From contig NZ_CP072014.1 in NCBI RefSeq assembly GCF_017603825.1, positions 1,984,001-2,048,000 of the forward strand: 64,000 nt of DNA, written 5' to 3'. The stretch comes from Arthrobacter crystallopoietes (GTDB taxonomy: Bacteria; Actinomycetota; Actinomycetes; Actinomycetales; Micrococcaceae). Under the pieces are notes generated by a model. The model had not been told where the DNA came from. It did not search any database and saw nothing but the letters and a program-made list of their open reading frames with translations. Positions 1-7,956 of this stretch are shown here, piece after piece. The position numbers and the translations under genes are program-made. Every line of letters begins with the position of its first letter. Within the stretch, counting starts at the first letter, position 1.

Positions 1-539
1 TGATCGGAATGTTCCCGCTGCTGCGGGCGGCCACCGAGCCGGTCATCCAGTTCCTGCGCTCGCTGCCGCCGCCGGTGCTGCTGCCGATCGGCCTGCTGGT
101 GTTCGGCATCGGTCCGTCCATGAACATTGCGATCATCGTTGTCGGCGCCATCTGGCCGACCCTGCTCAATACAATCGACGGCGTCCGCTCGTTGGACCCG
201 CAATTGGGCGAGATGTCCCGCAGCTACAAGCTGACCCCCGGCCAGCGGGTACGCTTCGTGATCCTGCCGAACGCCGGCCCACAGATCTTTGCCGGTCTCC
301 GGACGACGTTGCAGATGTCGATCATCCTGATTGTGGTTTCGGAAATGGTCGCGTCCACCAACGGGATCGGCTACTACGTCCTGAACTCGCAGCAAACCTT
401 CGCGGTTGCCGAAACCTGGGCAGGGACCCTCATCCTCGGCCTGCTGGGCTATCTCGCCAACGTCCTATTCACCCGCCTCGAACGGTACGTGCTGCGCTGG
501 CAGTCCGGCCTTCGAGCAAGCACAGGAAGCGCATCTTGA
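1..539 (+). CDS. ABC transporter permease, SsuC/TauC type (5' truncated)
   Basis: This is the C-terminal part of an inner-membrane permease; the reading frame is already open at the window edge, so the start lies upstream. Several hydrophobic segments are visible (PVLLPIGLLVFGIG, MNIAIIVVGAIWP, LQMSIILIVVSEMVA, TLILGLLGYLANVLF). Between them is a BPD-permease cytoplasmic loop of the EAA type, with a conserved Leu-Pro after RVRFVI. Permeases like this import sulfonates, taurine, nitrate or pyrimidine precursors together with an SsuB-type ATPase. The ATPase gene follows with a 4-nt overlap. The substrate cannot be inferred here because the binding-protein gene is outside the window. Confidence 0.9.
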   Translation, partial: IGMFPLLRAATEPVIQFLRSLPPPVLLPIGLLVFGIGPSMNIAIIVVGAIWPTLLNTIDGVRSLDPQLGEMSRSYKLTPGQRVRFVILPNAGPQIFAGLRTTLQMSIILIVVSEMVASTNGIGYYVLNSQQTFAVAETWAGTLILGLLGYLANVLFTRLERYVLRWQSGLRASTGSAS

Positions 540-1360
540 ACATGACTGAAACAACCGTAAGCGGCCTGACAGCGGGATCGACTGACCGAGACGTTCTGCT
601 GGAGCTGGAGAACCTGCAGAAGAATTACGGCGAGAACAGGATCCTTGCCGGCGTCGACTTCAGCATCTGCCGCGGAGAATTTGTTTGTGTGGTCGGCCCG
701 TCTGGATCCGGCAAGACAACTCTGCTCCGGTGCATGGCCGGATTGTTGGAACCCAGCGGAGGCCGTACCGTGTTCGAGGGCGAGGAAGTCTCGGAACCGC
801 CGGCCAAACTCGCCGTCGTTTTTCAGGACTACAGCCGCTCGCTGCTGCCGTGGATGACGGTGGAACAGAACATTGAACTGCCAATGCGCAACAAGTTCTC
901 CAAGGCGGAGCGTCCGCAGCGGATCGCCCAGGTGCTCGAATCGGTAGGGCTGGCAGGCAAAGGGGCTCTGTATCCCTGGCAGATGTCCGGCGGCATGCAA
1001 CAGCGGGCCGCCATCGCCCGTGGCCTGGCCTACCAGCCGGATGTACTCCTCATGGATGAGCCGTTCGCCGCCGTCGACGCGCAGACCCGGATTGATCTCG
1101 AGGACCTGGTCCTGAAGGTCCGGCGTGACTTTGATACCACCGTCGTCTTCGTTACCCACGACATCGACGAGGCCGTGTATCTCGGAGACCGGGTGATCGT
1201 ACTTTCCGGCGCGCCCACCACCGTCAGCGAAAACATTGAAGTACCGCTGCCACATCCACGGCACCAGGTCACAACCAAATCGCTGCCCGAATACGCGAAG
1301 CTGCGCAGCCGCATCTTTGAACTCATCCAAAACGCCAAATCCCACGCTTCCATCCGCTGA
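536..1360 (+). CDS. ABC transporter ATP-binding protein, SsuB/TauB type
   Basis: This is the ATPase that powers the upstream permease. It has Walker A GPSGSGKTT (residues 54-62), a Q-loop in VVFQDYSRS, the ABC signature SGGMQQRAAIARG (about 151-163), Walker B VLLMDEP and the switch histidine in VTHD. The PWMTVEQNI stretch after the Q-loop is typical of nitrate/sulfonate/taurine importers. The TTG at 536 overlaps the permease stop; an ATG at 542 is an equally good start. The protein is 274 aa, normal for the family. The downstream hydrolase gene starts 12 nt later, so the three genes are probably one transcript. Confidence 0.93.
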   Translation: MNMTETTVSGLTAGSTDRDVLLELENLQKNYGENRILAGVDFSICRGEFVCVVGPSGSGKTTLLRCMAGLLEPSGGRTVFEGEEVSEPPAKLAVVFQDYSRSLLPWMTVEQNIELPMRNKFSKAERPQRIAQVLESVGLAGKGALYPWQMSGGMQQRAAIARGLAYQPDVLLMDEPFAAVDAQTRIDLEDLVLKVRRDFDTTVVFVTHDIDEAVYLGDRVIVLSGAPTTVSENIEVPLPHPRHQVTTKSLPEYAKLRSRIFELIQNAKSHASIR

Positions 1361-1372
1361 AAGGACCATCCC

Positions 1373-2452
1373 ATGAGCAGCCAGTACGTGCCGCTGACCG
1401 CAGAGCAAGCCGCCAAACACCGCACCCGGGTTACCCTCCTGGGCACCGCCGGCGGACCGCCGTGGTGGGACGGCAGCGACCGCAGCGGAATTTCCACCGC
1501 GATTACGGTCAACGACTCCGTTTATTTGATCGACTGCGGCGAAGGCTGGGGTCCGCAGTTCCGCAAGTCCGGTCTGGGCCCGTCGGGTTTCCAGAAGGGC
1601 CTGGACAACATGCGGGCCGTTTTCATCACCCATCACCATTCGGACCACATGGTCGACTACCCGAACCTGCTGCTGCTGGCTTGGCACAACGGATCGGACG
1701 GATTGCGGCGGCCCATCAAAGTGATCGGTCCGGGGGACCGGGGCATGCTGCCGCCGATCTTCGCGGAGGAAGAGCGCGAACACCTGCCGGAAGTGTTCAA
1801 CCCGGAATCCCCGACTCCCGGGCTGGTTGAATCGACTGAACGGCTGCTGCAGGCCTACGCGCTGGACATTAACGACCGTATGCGGGACAACGCCAAGCAG
1901 GACCTGCGCGAAATCTTCGAGTTCGAAGACATCCAACTGCCGGCGGATACCGGAAGGGATCCCAATGGGGATCCCACTCCGCGGATGGAACCGTTCGAGA
2001 TCTACCGGGATGAGAACGTGCGGGTAAGCGCGATCCTGGTGGACCACCGGCCGGTTTTTCCTGCCTTCGCCTTCCGCTTCGACACTCCCGACGGCTCGAT
2101 CGTGATCTCGGGCGACACCGGGGTTTGCCGGAACCTGGTCACTATCTCCGAGGGCGCCGACATTCTGCTGCATGAATGCATCGACATGGACTGGGTGGAT
2201 GGGTTGATGGGGCCGGACTCACCTAAACCGGATCCGAATTTGATGCAGCACATGTTGGCAGCCCACACCGCCATCGAACAGGTTGGACCCCAAGCCGAGG
2301 CAGCCGGCGTCAAGACGCTGGTCCTGACCCATCTGGTGCCCGGAAACACTCCCGTGGAGAAATGGGAAAAGGCGCAGGTCGGCTTCTCCGGAAACCTCGT
2401 GGTGGGGGAGGACCTGATGCACTTCGGGCTAGGCGCGCCTGCGGACGGCTGA
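1373..2452 (+). CDS. Metallo-beta-lactamase-fold hydrolase
   Basis: This 359-aa protein has the metal-binding HHHSDH motif (in THHHSDHMVDYPN), an upstream LLGTAGGPPWW strand typical of RNase Z/ELAC-like and arylsulfatase-like members, and later ligands in ISGDTG and the THL near the C-terminus. It probably binds two zinc ions and hydrolyses an ester, lactone or similar bond. No signal peptide is visible, so it should be cytoplasmic. It lies 12 nt after an SsuB-type ATPase gene, which suggests it acts on the imported compound. The substrate is unknown; RNase Z activity is unlikely given the operon context. Confidence 0.82.
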   Translation: MSSQYVPLTAEQAAKHRTRVTLLGTAGGPPWWDGSDRSGISTAITVNDSVYLIDCGEGWGPQFRKSGLGPSGFQKGLDNMRAVFITHHHSDHMVDYPNLLLLAWHNGSDGLRRPIKVIGPGDRGMLPPIFAEEEREHLPEVFNPESPTPGLVESTERLLQAYALDINDRMRDNAKQDLREIFEFEDIQLPADTGRDPNGDPTPRMEPFEIYRDENVRVSAILVDHRPVFPAFAFRFDTPDGSIVISGDTGVCRNLVTISEGADILLHECIDMDWVDGLMGPDSPKPDPNLMQHMLAAHTAIEQVGPQAEAAGVKTLVLTHLVPGNTPVEKWEKAQVGFSGNLVVGEDLMHFGLGAPADG

Positions 2453-2495
2453 CCGCCACCAGCCAAAGGGCTGTTCGATTTCTGCAGCAATGACG

Positions 2496-2538
2496 ACGCC
2501 GGTGCCTCCTCAGGAGGAGACGCCGGCGGCTTCATTTT
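2496..2538 (+). terminator. Probable intrinsic terminator after the hydrolase gene
   Basis: An imperfect hairpin pairs GCCGG and CCTCC on the left with GGAGG and CCGGC on the right. It is followed by a T-rich stretch (TTCATTTTGG). It lies about 45 nt after the hydrolase stop and before the alcohol dehydrogenase gene. Confidence 0.5.
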
Positions 2539-2637
2539 GGTCAGACGGATGGGCATATGACGCTTCAGAAGGCAGGATGGAGTGCGTGGCCGGCGTCACA
2601 CGCGGCATGCGTACTTTCAGCCAGAGAGGTTCTTTGT

Positions 2638-3798
2638 ATGGTTTCTTCCATTGCACTGCCCCGCATCATGCGGATCGGCGGCGGAGCTGCCGGCGAGCTC
2701 GGCGGCGTTTTAGCCGGGTTGGGCCTTTCCCGGCCACTGCTCGTCACCGATGCGTTCCTGGTCAGCACGGGCGCAGCTGACCGGTTACTCGCCAACCTCA
2801 GGGACGCGGGGCTGGAGGGTGAGGTGTTTTCCGAAACCGTTCCGGACCCTACCACCGACTCGCTTATTGGAGGACTGGAAGCGGTTGCTGCCCACCGTGC
2901 CGATTGCCTCGTCGGCTTCGGCGGCGGCAGCCCGATGGATACGGCCAAGGCTCTGGGGCTGCTCTCGGCCCAGGGCGGCGAAATGCGCGACTACAAGGCG
3001 CCGCGGAACAACAGCGGCCCCGCCCTGCCGGTAATCGCCATCCCGACAACTGCCGGAAGCGGATCCGAAGCCACGCAATTCACGGTCATTACGGACAGCG
3101 CGACTGACGAGAAAATGTTGTGCACGGGCCTGGCTTTCCTTCCCGTGGCCACGATTGTCGACTATGAGCTGACCATCTCGATGCCTTCGAGGCTGACCGC
3201 AGATACCGGGGTTGATGCACTCACCCACGCCGTCGAGGCGTATGTCAGCAGGAAGGCGAACGCTTTCTCAGATGGCTTGGCTCTGACCGCTATCCGCACC
3301 ATCGGTCGGAATATCCGTCGGGCGTATGCGGACGGCGCCGACCTTGACGCGCGTGAAGCCATGATGTTTGCCGCAACGCAGGCTGGCATCGCTTTTTCGA
3401 ATTCCAGTGTGGCCTTGGTGCATGGGATGAGCCGGCCGATCGGGGCACACTTTCACGTGGCCCATGGCCTGTCCAATGCCATGCTGTTCCCAGCAGTTAC
3501 AGCGTTTTCCGTGCATGCTGCCGCTGGCAGATATGCCGATTGCGCACGTGCCTTCGGGGCCGCGGGGCAGGGGGATCCCGACTCTTTGGCCGCTGACAAG
3601 CTGGTCGAAGCCCTTGCTGTCCTCTGCAAGGACCTGGATGTGCCTACACCCCAGAGCTACGGCATTGACCAGGAGAAGTGGGATGAAGTGACCCCGCTGA
3701 TGGCACAGCAGGCGCTCGCGTCCGGGTCGCCGGGCAATAATCCTATAGTCCCCACAGCAAGCCAAATCGAGGATTTGTACGCCCAGATTTACAGCTGA
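2638..3798 (+). CDS. Iron-containing alcohol dehydrogenase
   Basis: This is a group III NAD(P)-dependent alcohol dehydrogenase of 386 aa. It shows the nucleotide-binding GGGSPMDTAK, the IPTTAGSGSEAT motif, and metal ligands in TGVDALTHAVEAY plus the HGMSRPIGAHFHVAHG region. The ATG at 2638 was chosen because an AGAGAGG ribosome site lies 8 nt upstream and the protein then matches the usual 380-390 aa. An in-frame ATG at 2557 would add 27 residues unlike the family. The gene stands alone between a terminator and the convergent kinase gene. The substrate (simple alcohol, diol or hydroxy acid) cannot be told from sequence. Confidence 0.9.
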   Translation: MVSSIALPRIMRIGGGAAGELGGVLAGLGLSRPLLVTDAFLVSTGAADRLLANLRDAGLEGEVFSETVPDPTTDSLIGGLEAVAAHRADCLVGFGGGSPMDTAKALGLLSAQGGEMRDYKAPRNNSGPALPVIAIPTTAGSGSEATQFTVITDSATDEKMLCTGLAFLPVATIVDYELTISMPSRLTADTGVDALTHAVEAYVSRKANAFSDGLALTAIRTIGRNIRRAYADGADLDAREAMMFAATQAGIAFSNSSVALVHGMSRPIGAHFHVAHGLSNAMLFPAVTAFSVHAAAGRYADCARAFGAAGQGDPDSLAADKLVEALAVLCKDLDVPTPQSYGIDQEKWDEVTPLMAQQALASGSPGNNPIVPTASQIEDLYAQIYS

Positions 3799-3826
3799 GA
3801 ACGATACGGGAGATTCGTCTTGACAG

Positions 3827-5401
3827 TCATCCCGCGGGCTGGGCGCCACTGCCCGGGAGGCGGACGGTGAACTCCGTCTTTCCTTCGCTGCTGCTGACGT
3901 CGATGCGGCCGCCGTGGGATTTCACGATGGCATCCACGATGGACAGGCCCAGGCCGTGGGTGCCGCTGCGGTCCGAGCGGGCGGTGTCCGCCCGGGTGAA
4001 GCGGGAGAAGATCTTATCGATAAAGTCCGCCGGAATGCCGGGACCGTCGTCGGCCACGGTCAGGACGGCAGCGCCGGGCTCGGCGGCAAGCGAGGTGACC
4101 ACGGTGGTTCCGGCGCTGGTGTGTTTATGCGCGTTGGTCAGCAGGTTGATGAGGACCTGGTGCAGCTGGCCTGGGTTGGCCCGCACCGTCACGGGGTCGT
4201 CGGGCAGCTGCAGGACCCACCGGTGCTCAGGCGCGGCGGCGCGGATGTCGCTGACGGACTCAACCACCAGCTGGGTCAGGTCGACGTCGTGCTGTTCCGC
4301 CCGGTGTCCTTCCTCCATCCGCGCCAGCAGCAGCAGGTCCTCCACGAGTGCCGTCATGCGTTTGGACTCGGACTCCACGCGCGAGATGGAGGAGCGGCCT
4401 TCTTCGCTGAGGTTCTCGGTCAGCCGGATCATTTCGGAGTAGCCGCGGATGGCGGTCAGGGGAGTGCGCAGCTCGTGGCTGGCGTCGGCGACGAACTGGC
4501 GCAGCTTGGTCTCGCTGCGGTGGCGGGCGCTGAACGCGCCGGCAACGTTGTCCAGCATCAGGTTGAAGGCGTGGCCGAGGCGTCCCACTTCGGTGGCCGG
4601 GACCGCAATCCCGGCCGGCACGCGTTCGGCCATGGCGACTTCGCCTTCACCCAGGGGCAGCCGGGAGACGCGGGTGGCAACGCCGGAGAGTTGCTCCAGC
4701 GGGCGCAGAGTGCGGCGGATAATCAGCGTTCCCAGCAGCGCCGCTGCGGCCAGTCCGGCCGCGGATACCACTGTCATGGTCCGGGTCAGGGAGGCCAGAG
4801 TTTCCTCCTTGGCTATTAGCGGCAGGCCGGTAACGATGGTGTACTCGCGGTCCGGGTTGTAAGTCGCCACCAGCCGGTAGTCGCCCACCGAGAGCGTTCG
4901 GTCAACCGGCGGAACATCCAGGGCGAGGTCGTCGAGGATCTGTTCATCCGCCTTGGTCAGGTCCTGCCTGCCGCCGTCCGGCGTGAAGATGCCGGCGCCC
5001 CGGACACCGCGGTCCCCGATGCGGGCATTCAGCGTTCCCGCCCGGGAGCCTGGTCCGTTCAGCCGGGTCGCAACATTTTCCGAATCCTGGCCGCCGTCGT
5101 CGTATTCTTCGTCGTCCTCTTCGTGGTCTTCATCCGAGTCCCGGCGGAACTCTTCCTGCGACAGGTTGGCACGGGCGGAGGCCTGTGCCAACTGCTCGTC
5201 CAACTGCCCGGTCAGGAACGAGGTCATCGCGGCGTGCGCGGAGAGGCCCACTGCGAGGCAGATGGCGGCAAGCAGCGCCAGCGTGATCAGGACCAGCTTG
5301 GTGCGCAGCTGCCAGTTCCGGAACGGGCGCCATCCGCCGCTGCGCCGGTCGCCGGGGGCAGGCGCCGACGGCGGGCGGGAAGGCCGCTTGTCGCTCTGCA
5401 T
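3827..5401 (-). CDS. Two-component sensor histidine kinase
   Basis: This 524-aa membrane kinase has a transmembrane helix at about residues 36-55 and an acidic extracellular region with an Asp/Glu-rich stretch (DEDHEEDDEEYDDGG). A second helix lies near 213-233, followed by a HAMP segment and HisKA with phospho-acceptor His in SHELRTP (about 310). The HATPase has N-box NLLTNAHKHT, G1 DDGPGIP and G2 GLGLS. Start: the ATG at 5401 has GAGAAG five nt upstream; a TTG at 5416 is also in frame. It is transcribed divergently from an OmpR-type regulator, its likely partner. The acidic sensor loop could bind cations or cationic peptides, which is inference. Confidence 0.93.
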   Translation of the reverse strand: MQSDKRPSRPPSAPAPGDRRSGGWRPFRNWQLRTKLVLITLALLAAICLAVGLSAHAAMTSFLTGQLDEQLAQASARANLSQEEFRRDSDEDHEEDDEEYDDGGQDSENVATRLNGPGSRAGTLNARIGDRGVRGAGIFTPDGGRQDLTKADEQILDDLALDVPPVDRTLSVGDYRLVATYNPDREYTIVTGLPLIAKEETLASLTRTMTVVSAAGLAAAALLGTLIIRRTLRPLEQLSGVATRVSRLPLGEGEVAMAERVPAGIAVPATEVGRLGHAFNLMLDNVAGAFSARHRSETKLRQFVADASHELRTPLTAIRGYSEMIRLTENLSEEGRSSISRVESESKRMTALVEDLLLLARMEEGHRAEQHDVDLTQLVVESVSDIRAAAPEHRWVLQLPDDPVTVRANPGQLHQVLINLLTNAHKHTSAGTTVVTSLAAEPGAAVLTVADDGPGIPADFIDKIFSRFTRADTARSDRSGTHGLGLSIVDAIVKSHGGRIDVSSSEGKTEFTVRLPGSGAQPAG

Positions 5402-5441
5402 GGGCTTCTCTTTCAATCTGACCGCCGCACTGATGGGATGT

Positions 5442-5460
5442 AGTAACTGTAGTAGTTACT
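5442..5460. promoter_or_regulatory. Inverted repeat between kinase and regulator genes
   Basis: AGTAACT and AGTTACT form perfect 7-bp arms separated by 5 nt. They lie in the 102-nt divergent region between the kinase and response-regulator starts. A looser direct repeat (TAACTGTAG / TTACTGTTG, starts 12 nt apart) overlaps it, which would suit an OmpR-type dimer. It is a candidate autoregulatory operator. Confidence 0.45.
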
Positions 5461-5503
5461 GTTGTCTCAGTATCCGCGCAACTTGATACCAGGGGGAGTA
5501 GGA

Positions 5504-6250
5504 ATGGCGGCACAGGATCCCACCGAACTGGTCAGCGGGCTGCCCAAACTGAGGCATCCGGACGGCAGCCCGGTCCGGGCGCTGGTGGTCGACGACGAGC
5601 CGCAGCTTTCGGACCTGGTGCGGATGGGACTGCGGATGGCCGGCTGGAACGTGCACGTAGCCCACGACGGCCCGTCGGCCGTGAAAATTGCCCGCGATGT
5701 CCGCCCGGATGTGCTGGTGCTGGACGTGATGATGCCCGGGTTCGACGGCGTGGAGGCGCTGGTGAAGATCCGGGCATTCTCGCCCAATGTGCCCGCCCTG
5801 TTCCTGACCGCCAAAGATGCCGTGGCGGACCGCATCACCGGCCTGGCCGCGGGCGGGGATGACTACGTGACCAAGCCGTTCAGCATGGAGGAACTCATGC
5901 TGCGCCTGCACCGGCTGGTCCAGCGCTCCGGTGTGGCGGCAGCGGCGGCGGCCGAACTGGTGGTGGGGGACCTGGTCCTGAACCTTGATACCCGCGAGGT
6001 CACCCGCGCCGGGACGGACATCCAGCTCACGGCGACGGAGTTCGATCTGCTGCATTACCTGATGGACAACGTCCGCACGGTGGTCAGCAAGAGCCAGATC
6101 CTGGACCACGTGTGGAACTACGATTTCGGCGGCCAGAACAACATTGTGGAGCTCTACATTTCCTACTTGCGCAAGAAGCTCGACGCCGGCCGTTCGCCGA
6201 TGATCCACACGGTCCGCGGTGTGGGATACGTCCTTAAACCAGCTGTTTGA
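5504..6250 (+). CDS. OmpR/PhoB-family response regulator
   Basis: This is a 248-aa DNA-binding response regulator. The receiver domain spans about residues 25-140, with the acidic pocket VVDDEP, phospho-acceptor Asp74 in LVLDVMMPG and the conserved Lys in VTKPF. A winged-helix Trans_reg_C domain follows, ending in RGVGYVLKP. The ATG at 5504 is preceded by AGGGGGAG at 5 nt spacing; an in-frame codon at 5462 lacks a ribosome site. It faces away from the histidine kinase gene with only about 100 nt between starts, an arrangement that usually means a cognate pair under shared control. Confidence 0.93.
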   Translation: MAAQDPTELVSGLPKLRHPDGSPVRALVVDDEPQLSDLVRMGLRMAGWNVHVAHDGPSAVKIARDVRPDVLVLDVMMPGFDGVEALVKIRAFSPNVPALFLTAKDAVADRITGLAAGGDDYVTKPFSMEELMLRLHRLVQRSGVAAAAAAELVVGDLVLNLDTREVTRAGTDIQLTATEFDLLHYLMDNVRTVVSKSQILDHVWNYDFGGQNNIVELYISYLRKKLDAGRSPMIHTVRGVGYVLKPAV

Positions 6251-6310
6251 TAGCTGGACTGCGGGACGAAGTTGGGCCGATCCGGCGGTGCGCACGGGAA
6301 TCGCAGGGCT

Positions 6311-6340
6311 GCCGGTCCGAAGGGGGCGGTTCGGACCGGC
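6311..6340. terminator. Bidirectional terminator hairpin
   Basis: GCCGGTCCGAA and TTCGGACCGGC form a perfect 11-bp stem around an 8-nt G-rich loop. It lies between the convergent response regulator and the small membrane protein gene. There is no clear U-tract on either side. Confidence 0.6.
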
Positions 6341-6351
6341 AAGACTGATAG

Positions 6352-6600
6352 CTACAGCGGCTGGGTGATGAATTCGAGCAGCCCCGGAATGACCGGCTCG
6401 ATTTTCGTCACCCAGAGATAGATGCCGCAGGCGATCAGCCCTACGGACAGGACGGTCCACGTGAACCACGCCGATGACCAGAAATGCCCGCGGTTCCCCG
6501 TCCAGGGGGAGCCCTCGGGACCGGGGAAGTCCGTGGTCCTGCTGGTCCCGCTCGTCGTGGCCATGGCCCGTGCGCCGGGCTGCCGATGTTTGCTTGTCAT
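6352..6600 (-). CDS. Small single-pass membrane protein, unknown function
   Basis: This 82-aa protein has a Ser/Thr-rich hydrophilic N-terminal half and one hydrophobic helix (AWFTWTVLSVGLIACGIYLWV, about residues 46-66), then a short tail. I do not recognise a family. Neither the ATG at 6600 nor an internal ATG at 6564 has a convincing ribosome site, so the start is uncertain. It lies 33 nt downstream of the DUF418/DUF1624-like gene on the same strand and may be co-transcribed with it. Confidence 0.55.
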   Translation of the reverse strand: MTSKHRQPGARAMATTSGTSRTTDFPGPEGSPWTGNRGHFWSSAWFTWTVLSVGLIACGIYLWVTKIEPVIPGLLEFITQPL

Positions 6601-6633
6601 GTGTTAACCCTGGAACCAGGCCATAAGCGGGTG

Positions 6634-7887
6634 CTATGGCGAACCTGTGAACGTGCTGTGTAGGGAAATGGGCCCGCGGGCCGCCTTGCTGACGGCGGAT
6701 GCCAGCCGTTCCAGAGGACCGCGGCGTGCGGTAAGCCCGTAAGCGAGGCCGACGGCGCTGAAGAGGAGGACCTGGCCCCAGAAGAGCAGGCTTTCGGTGG
6801 CCGTGGTGTCGTTGCCGTTGATGAAACTCATCAGCAGCACGTGCGCAGAATAGAGCGTTAGCGTCATGGCACCTGGACCCGAGAGCACCAGCAGTCCGCG
6901 GCCGGCAACGCGGGCGAGCAGCAGGCACAGTCCCAGCACCATGGCCGCGCTGCCCATGGTGTTGAGCAGGTCCAGCGTAGTCCCGGTGTGCGGGGCGTCG
7001 ACCGCCAGCCACCAGAGAGATGTCGTCTGGTCCACATCGGAGAGGTCCAGCAGCAGCCGTTTATTCCAGTCCACCAGATTCCCGCTATCGGTTTCCCCGG
7101 TGGCCAGCAGGGCATTTGCGCCGCCCAGGCCCTGGAGCAGGAGGGAGCTGGTCAGCTGCGCCGCGACGAGTACGGTGGCGCCTGCGGCGGCCAACCACAG
7201 CTGGACCCGGAGGGAATCCAGCGCCAACCGGCCCAGCAGCAGACCAAGGAGTACATAGTTCAGCCACTGGAACACCGGGTACGACCCGGTGAAAAAAAGA
7301 CTGGAGAGCAACGCGGCCGGATCGGCCAGATTGGTCCAGTTCGGCTCGGTGTCAATGAAGGCATTGAAGGGAGCCTCATCAAGAAGCGGCCGCACGAGAT
7401 AGGCAATGGCGGGGGAGAGCAGCGTCCAGGCGGCGGTGAAGACGGCCAGCTGCCGGATGCTCATTGTGATGAACGGCAGCGCAAGGATGAAGAGCAGTGC
7501 GTAGCAGACGAGGATGATGGCGATGTCGACCTCCAACAACCCCAGCGTCAGACCGACGACGGCGATGACGCCGGCCCGTGCCGCGATTCCGCGCCGGTCG
7601 GCTGAAACATTCCTTCCCCTGTGACCGTGCCGGCCTCCGCTGACCAGGGCCAGCCCGACTCCGGCCATCACCGCGAACAGCGCCGCGGACCGGCCGCTGA
7701 AAACCGCGGCGAGCCAGGACACCGAGCCCGTCTGCTCGTCGTACAGGTTGAAGACGTGGACGGCGATCATGCCGATCACAGCGATGCCCCGCGCGGCGTC
7801 CACGCCGGCGAGACGGGGTGTTTTGGGCGGCGGCCGATCGCCGGGGCCCTCGGACTGTTCGGTAGGTAAGCGCGATGAGAGTGTCAT
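6634..7887 (-). CDS. Polytopic membrane protein, heparan-acetyltransferase (DUF1624/DUF418)-like
   Basis: This 417-aa integral membrane protein has about ten hydrophobic helices. The opening motif RLAGVDAARGIAVIGMIAVHV, followed by GRSAALFAVMAGVGLAL, is typical of the DUF1624 / heparan-alpha-glucosaminide N-acetyltransferase-like and DUF418 families. These are thought to carry acyl groups across the membrane; the conserved His in the first helix (MIAVHV) is the expected acetyl acceptor. A GGGGGAC ribosome site precedes the ATG. Substrate unknown. No cell-wall or polysaccharide genes lie nearby. Confidence 0.75.
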   Translation of the reverse strand: MTLSSRLPTEQSEGPGDRPPPKTPRLAGVDAARGIAVIGMIAVHVFNLYDEQTGSVSWLAAVFSGRSAALFAVMAGVGLALVSGGRHGHRGRNVSADRRGIAARAGVIAVVGLTLGLLEVDIAIILVCYALLFILALPFITMSIRQLAVFTAAWTLLSPAIAYLVRPLLDEAPFNAFIDTEPNWTNLADPAALLSSLFFTGSYPVFQWLNYVLLGLLLGRLALDSLRVQLWLAAAGATVLVAAQLTSSLLLQGLGGANALLATGETDSGNLVDWNKRLLLDLSDVDQTTSLWWLAVDAPHTGTTLDLLNTMGSAAMVLGLCLLLARVAGRGLLVLSGPGAMTLTLYSAHVLLMSFINGNDTTATESLLFWGQVLLFSAVGLAYGLTARRGPLERLASAVSKAARGPISLHSTFTGSP

Positions 7888-7956
7888 GTCCCCCAGCCTC
7901 CGGTGCCCGATTAAGCGGTCCTTGTGGCCTTTCTATGAACCGGCTGTGAAAGGCCG

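Noticed and set aside
449-2173. Long minus-strand open frame (574 codons) opposite the ABC ATPase and hydrolase genes
   Set aside because: It is antisense to genes with clear motifs and has no recognisable domain or ribosome site; GC-rich DNA gives long shadow frames.
5456-7012. 518-codon minus-strand frame across the response regulator and beyond
   Set aside because: It crosses a terminator and two real genes and shows no family motif.
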